Assembly (NCBI GenBank): GCA_022592435.1 | Contig: JABYQS010000143.1 | Location: 1 to 64,000, forward strand | Direction of reading: 5' to 3' | DNA length: 64,000 nucleotides | From: Cerioporus squamosus | Lineage: Eukaryota; Basidiomycota; Agaricomycetes; Polyporales; Polyporaceae | Part shown: in pieces, positions 59,999-64,000 of the stretch | Position numbering within the stretch: position 1 is the stretch's first letter | Layout of the letters: each line of letters opens with the position of its first letter | Translations under genes and position numbers: made by a program | Notes under the pieces: model-generated | The model's database searches: none | The model's input: the letters and a program-made list of their open reading frames with translations, nothing else | Told to the model about the DNA's origin: nothing

Positions 59999-62532
59999 CG
60001 TGAGCGCACCGAGCGCCATGTATCCTCGTCGCGGTTTACATTGACTGTCTTTATGGGATCCGAGGGAAGTTGTTGTACGAAGACGCCGGAGCTGGCTGTA
60101 TATATCTATGATGACTATGGTTATCTTTCAAGCGCACGATGGATCGTTGGCGAGCGTAGACATGACAGAGGTGCAACAAGACACGTTCCAATGATCAATC
60201 GATCACGACAGGAGCGACAATATGCGTAGAGGAGCATGTTCGCGAGCGCCGTCCGGGCGGCGGGGTCCCATCTTGGGCCTCCTACTGATCTCGAACCTAA
60301 CGAAGATGCGTGTTCGGGTCCGCGCTCGCCATACTACACCTATCGCTCGCGGCCGAGGACTCTACGTCGCGCTCACTCTCCTGATCTCGTCGAAGTCGCT
60401 GCCGAGCAGACTTCCATTGCGGATTCCGGTGGCGGACGGCGGGATAGCGTTGTGCTCATGCTGACCCATGTACGCACGGTCCTCCCAATTCAGTATGTGT
60501 GTATGTACCCAGGTGTTACTCATGCTTCAGGAGCTATGTCGTACATAGGCGCGATAACAACAGCACACGGTTAGTGAATAGGCCTGTGCATGCGTGCTCG
60601 ACCACAGTACTCACTCCTAAAACATGCCCGGGCGTGCCACTGCCAGCAAAGCATGCGGGGGTCTGTCCGCCAATCCGCGAAGGACATCGCTCGGTGGGTC
60701 GAGAACTTGAAGTGCAATAGGTACGACCCTTCCAACTGTCTTGCAGTCTTTCTCTTGCGATGAGTCCTCATGAATATATCGATAGTGCCAGTAGTAGTCG
60801 CCACACGGTGAGCACTGCAGCTAGTGTCCATTCTACTCCGGAGGCGGACTGCATGAGTTGGCGGCCGAAGAGTGAGGGCACGATCGGAACCAGACGAGAG
60901 CTCGCCACATCCGTCACAGAATCGCAGCTGGGGAAGCCTGCGCCGATGACCGACCCTATGAAGGAAGCACTGCAAGAAGGGCGAGCGGACCGTGCAGGGG
61001 AACGGAGGTCCTTGTCCTAAAAACGGGCTGCTCGACAGAGGCGGAGGAGAAACAGACTGGTGATGTTTGGCTCTAGTGCATCGCTGTGGCCGCGACCAGG
61101 GGCGGGGTGCACGCTCGACGGCCACAGCGATGCACTAGAGCCAAACATCAGCATGAGCAACATACACTCGCAGAGCGACCCGACGGGCAGATAGACAATC
61201 TCCAATGACACTCGCAAGCAGCATCCAATGGCACGAACAACGTTCCGGGACCATCTCCCTCTGCATCGAAGATCAAGACTCTTCAGAAGCGTGAGGGACA
61301 CCCTCCTCGAGTGAGCAGCTACAGGTTTCGACACCGAGAAACGACAATCATGCGCGCCGCCCTGCGTCGCGTGTAGCACTCCAAGACAGCGACCACGACA
61401 CTCCCACAGACGGAGCAGCGCACAGTCGTCACCGAAAAGACAGAAGCAGCTCGCACCCCGCCAAAACGGACACGCGCACCAAAGCCGTACGACGGGTCTG
61501 CAGCCCTGAAAGCCACTCGAGCGCAATGGGACCCAGATATGACAATCGAAGAAAGACCTTGGCGTGCGCGCAGCGCCGTACACTCCGTCTCCGAGACATC
61601 TCATACACGGCATCCCAGTCCTCCAGCCACCTTCATCGTGTCGCGTGAGAGCCGTAAGAAGTCGTCGTCGTCGTAGCCGAGGACCGCGGATATGAAGTCG
61701 AAGCTTCAGCCTTCAAGCATCAAGCGCGGCAGGTGGAAGCCGAGTTGTCCGATGTCCCCAGGCAACCGGGAGCTCCCCAGATGCGGATCTTCCACAAGAC
61801 AAAACCAGCGCGTGTGCGTTCAACGAAGCAAGTTTTCAGAGTGTGGCAGATGGGAACCAGAGAAGTCCTGCTGGACGTCGAGCACTGGGCCGACGACATG
61901 TTGACACCGGCGGCGGCCATGGGCAGAGCCGCTCCGGTTTGCTCCGCGGTCGGTTCTATATCGGGTAAATCGCTCGCTGTGAGGTACGACAATCAAGCTT
62001 GCATGCTCATTCTCCGCATATGCATCGAAAGGGATGAGCTACATGTGCCACTACGAGTGGTGTCCAGGTCAAGCAATAGCACACGCTCACGAAACAGCGC
62101 GTGGACGCGGGACACCGGACATGATACTAATAGGCAAGGGTGCATGTGTGCGATGACGAACGCCGGACAGTCATGCTCATGCTCAAAGCACGAGTCCGGG
62201 AAAGGCGAGCAGCGGCTGAGGGGCGCAAGGGAGGAAAAGAGGAGGAGGCAAACCTGATACTGTGTACAGGGAAGAAGAGCGAGGAGTAGCTATCCAAGAC
62301 GTTGGAAGTAGAGAAAGAGGAAGGTAAAAGTCTCAGATCGCAAGACGGGTAGACCCGAGTCGCAGGATCCTGAAGAGACGTGCCGAGAGTGTGTTTGTCT
62401 GAGGTTGATTGGGGGCTGGTACTGTATCCATCTGCGTACCGGTACCAGCACCGATGTCGTATATCTTGATTTTCCATTTATCTCCGCCAGTCGTCCCGGG
62501 CAGGCCACAAGCGGCCGACCCGCTCCCGAAGG
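59999..62532. other. about 2.5 kb without recognised gene
   Basis: No family recognised. Plus-strand frames near 60236-60574 and 61733-62257 and a 198-codon minus-strand frame (61613-61017) are open but have Cys/Trp/Arg-rich compositions typical of chance frames in GC-rich DNA. A strong inverted repeat (61061-61150) lies inside the long minus frame, which argues further against that frame being a real gene. Confidence 0.4.
61061..61150. repeat. perfect inverted repeat, 32-bp arms, 26-bp loop
   Basis: Left arm 61061-61092 and right arm 61119-61150 are exact reverse complements (outer end tgatgtttggctc pairing with gagccaaacatca). The loop 61093-61118 is GC-rich. Pairing stops cleanly on both sides (G opposite G outside; C opposite A inside). 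It could form a 32-bp hairpin in DNA or RNA. Confidence 0.9.
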
Positions 62533-64000
62533 CTAAACAGACTTGGCCTCCTGCGTGTTCGTCAGCACGTTCAGCTTCGTCACCGTCTCCGCATCGCTGC
62601 TGTCGCGGTCCATGTTCACTCGGGCTTTCTCGTTCTCCGCCGCGACGGCGGCGGCGGCGGCAGCCTGCTCCTGCGCCTTCTTCGCAGCAGCGGCGGCCTG
62701 CGCGCGCATCTTCGCGACGATCGCGTTCGCCTCCTTGGCCATTGGCGAGCGTGCGCGGAGCGTGGGGCCCCAGCGCAGGAAGGCCAGCGGGATCGGGAGG
62801 AGACACAGAGAGATGAAGCCGAACACGGACACTGTATGCGGAGAAATAGTGCATCAGCGGTGACATTCACGATGAAGAACTCGGTGAGAGGGGCAGATGT
62901 GGTGACAAGGACACTGCTGCACGGGAGGAGAAGCGAGGAATGGACCGCAAGGACTCACCTCCCCACTCGGACCCGAGATTGTCGACGATGGAGTGCGCGA
63001 CGATCGGGAAGAAGGACCCGATCAAGCACCGGGCAAAGATGTTACACGCCCCCGAGCTGGATGCGTATATCGTGTATGTTTGCGACGTACTGCGCAGGGG
63101 TAAATGACGAGCGATCGTGTCAGCGTGTGGACAGAGCGCATGCGTTCGAGTACGTACTAGGTAAGGAAAGTGAAGAACTGCGATCGTCACATTCAAGGGA
63201 AGGATTGCAGTCAGCATTGGTCGCGTACAGGTAGCAGAGAGAACGACGTACGATCGTGATCGTAGCGAAGCCGAAGGGCACTCCCGCGAGTGTGGGGGCG
63301 ATCCAGTGCACATTACCGCCGCTCGTCCTAGGTCGTCTCTGTGAGAACATGCCCGTTGAAACTAACGGAGATCAGCTCACCATGCGAACCAGAAGAGAGA
63401 GATGGGCATCATGACACTGGTCAAATGCTCAGCGCGACCAAATGACGAGCGAACGGAGGGACGAACCATGCAAACAGAGCTAGCTTGAGCCGCATCTCGG
63501 GGGCGTCCTTGGGTGTCTCCTTGGGGATGATATAGGTAGGCAACGGGATCGCCTGGAAGTATTTCACGAGAGGGACGTAAAACGCTGCCGCGACGACGGT
63601 GCCGATGATGATCGCAATGAAGGGAAGTCCGGTGAATTGAAGACGGAAGCGTTTCTGTATGGGGATTCAGACTCACGCTATGATACCGCAACCATAAGTG
63701 GACATACCTGCTCGAAGAAGACGATGGTGTAAACTTCGAAGAAGAAGCTGTAGGCGAGCCGTCAGAGGTAGCACATGCGTGTGGACGAGGCGACATACTA
63801 GACAATACCGTATGACAGCGAAGTCCAGACGGCAGCGCCCTGGATAATCGGCTCCGTGATGAACATCTCTGGTAACATGACAAAACGATGAGTGAAACGA
63901 CGCAAAGACGTGAACGGTACAACGCACTCGCTGGCCGTCCGAAGTGGATACGGAGCAACTCGCCCTTCGTCTGGTGCTTCAGCTCGTGCGCGGCGCGAGC
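62533..64000 (-). CDS. MFS multidrug/polyamine-type transporter (DHA1-like), 5' part outside the window
   Basis: The C-terminal half of a 12-TM proton antiporter. From the right edge it reads HELKHQTKGELLRIHFGRPA (central cytosolic loop), EMFITEPIIQGAAVWTSLSY, FFFEVYTIVFFEQ, RFRLQFTGLPFIAIIIGTVV, KYFQAIPLPTYIIPKE, MRLKLALFA, MMPISLFWFAW, VHWIAPTLAGVPFGFATITI and CNIFARCLIGSFFPIVAHSI. The last intron (about 62970-62833) splices EWG to VSVFGFISLCLLPIPLAFL. The EPI and VHWI-P motifs fit the fungal FLR1/TPO-type group. The tail after the last TM is Ala/Lys/Gln-rich and probably one long helix (AKKAQEQAAAAAAVAAENEK), ending at 62533. No lesion seen. The gene starts beyond 64000. It is separated from DUF6534 copy 7 by 2.5 kb, so a link with the PKS locus is uncertain. 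Confidence 0.85.

Noticed and set aside
61017..61613. 198-codon minus-strand frame
   Set aside because: Cys/Trp/Arg-rich composition, no homology, and a perfect inverted repeat inside it. More likely chance.
1..64000. Search for CRISPR, tRNA, rRNA and phage-like features
   Set aside because: None recognised. The gene structure is eukaryotic, so CRISPR or operons are not expected. tRNAs could not be excluded without a covariance search.

Overview
The window looks like nuclear DNA of an agaricomycete fungus (Basidiomycota, possibly Polyporales). Genes are cut into many short exons by GT-AG introns of roughly 45-70 nt, and the recognisable families fit that group: a Kyakuja-Dileera-Zisupton (KDZ) transposon with a CxC1 cysteine cluster and a Ulp1-type protease, repeated copies of the basidiomycete membrane family DUF6534, and an intron-rich reducing polyketide synthase (PKS). 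No rRNA, tRNA or CRISPR was recognised.

Left part (1-14.2 kb): a KDZ transposase gene (960-6049, +) reads through CxC1, a DDE-type catalytic core, a coiled-coil stretch and a Ulp1-like cysteine protease, but carries an in-frame TGA at 4421. A small convergent gene (7387-6595, -) with a basic N-terminus is probably an element-associated ORF. A very large low-complexity gene (about 7609-14176, +) follows. A short-chain dehydrogenase (16414-15267, -) is the first ordinary metabolic gene.

Central and right part (17.4-60 kb): seven DUF6534 genes are interleaved with secondary-metabolism-type genes: a fatty-aldehyde-type dehydrogenase (24082-26574, +), a complete KS-AT-DH-(ER-like)-KR-ACP PKS (33619-26933, -), an MFS exporter (38840-41069, +) and a decayed second PKS (46927-44672, -). 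The order DUF6534(+), PKS(-), DUF6534(-) occurs twice, and the two plus-strand copies (20.2 and 41.8 kb) are nearly identical in places, which indicates a segmental duplication with one PKS retained and one degenerated. A frameshifted monoacylglycerol-lipase-like relic lies at 22.6-23.2 kb. At the right edge a DHA1-type MFS transporter (62533 to beyond 64000, -) is cut by the window end.

How the genes may work together (inference): the PKS has no thioesterase or reductase release domain, so release must happen in trans. The aldehyde dehydrogenase, SDR and MFS exporter are plausible partners for a reduced polyketide or polyene acid. The DUF6534 proteins, seven-TM-like and of unknown function, are the most unusual element of the locus. 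Exon junctions were worked out by eye from frame continuity and splice sites; those stated as positions are firm, the rest are approximate.
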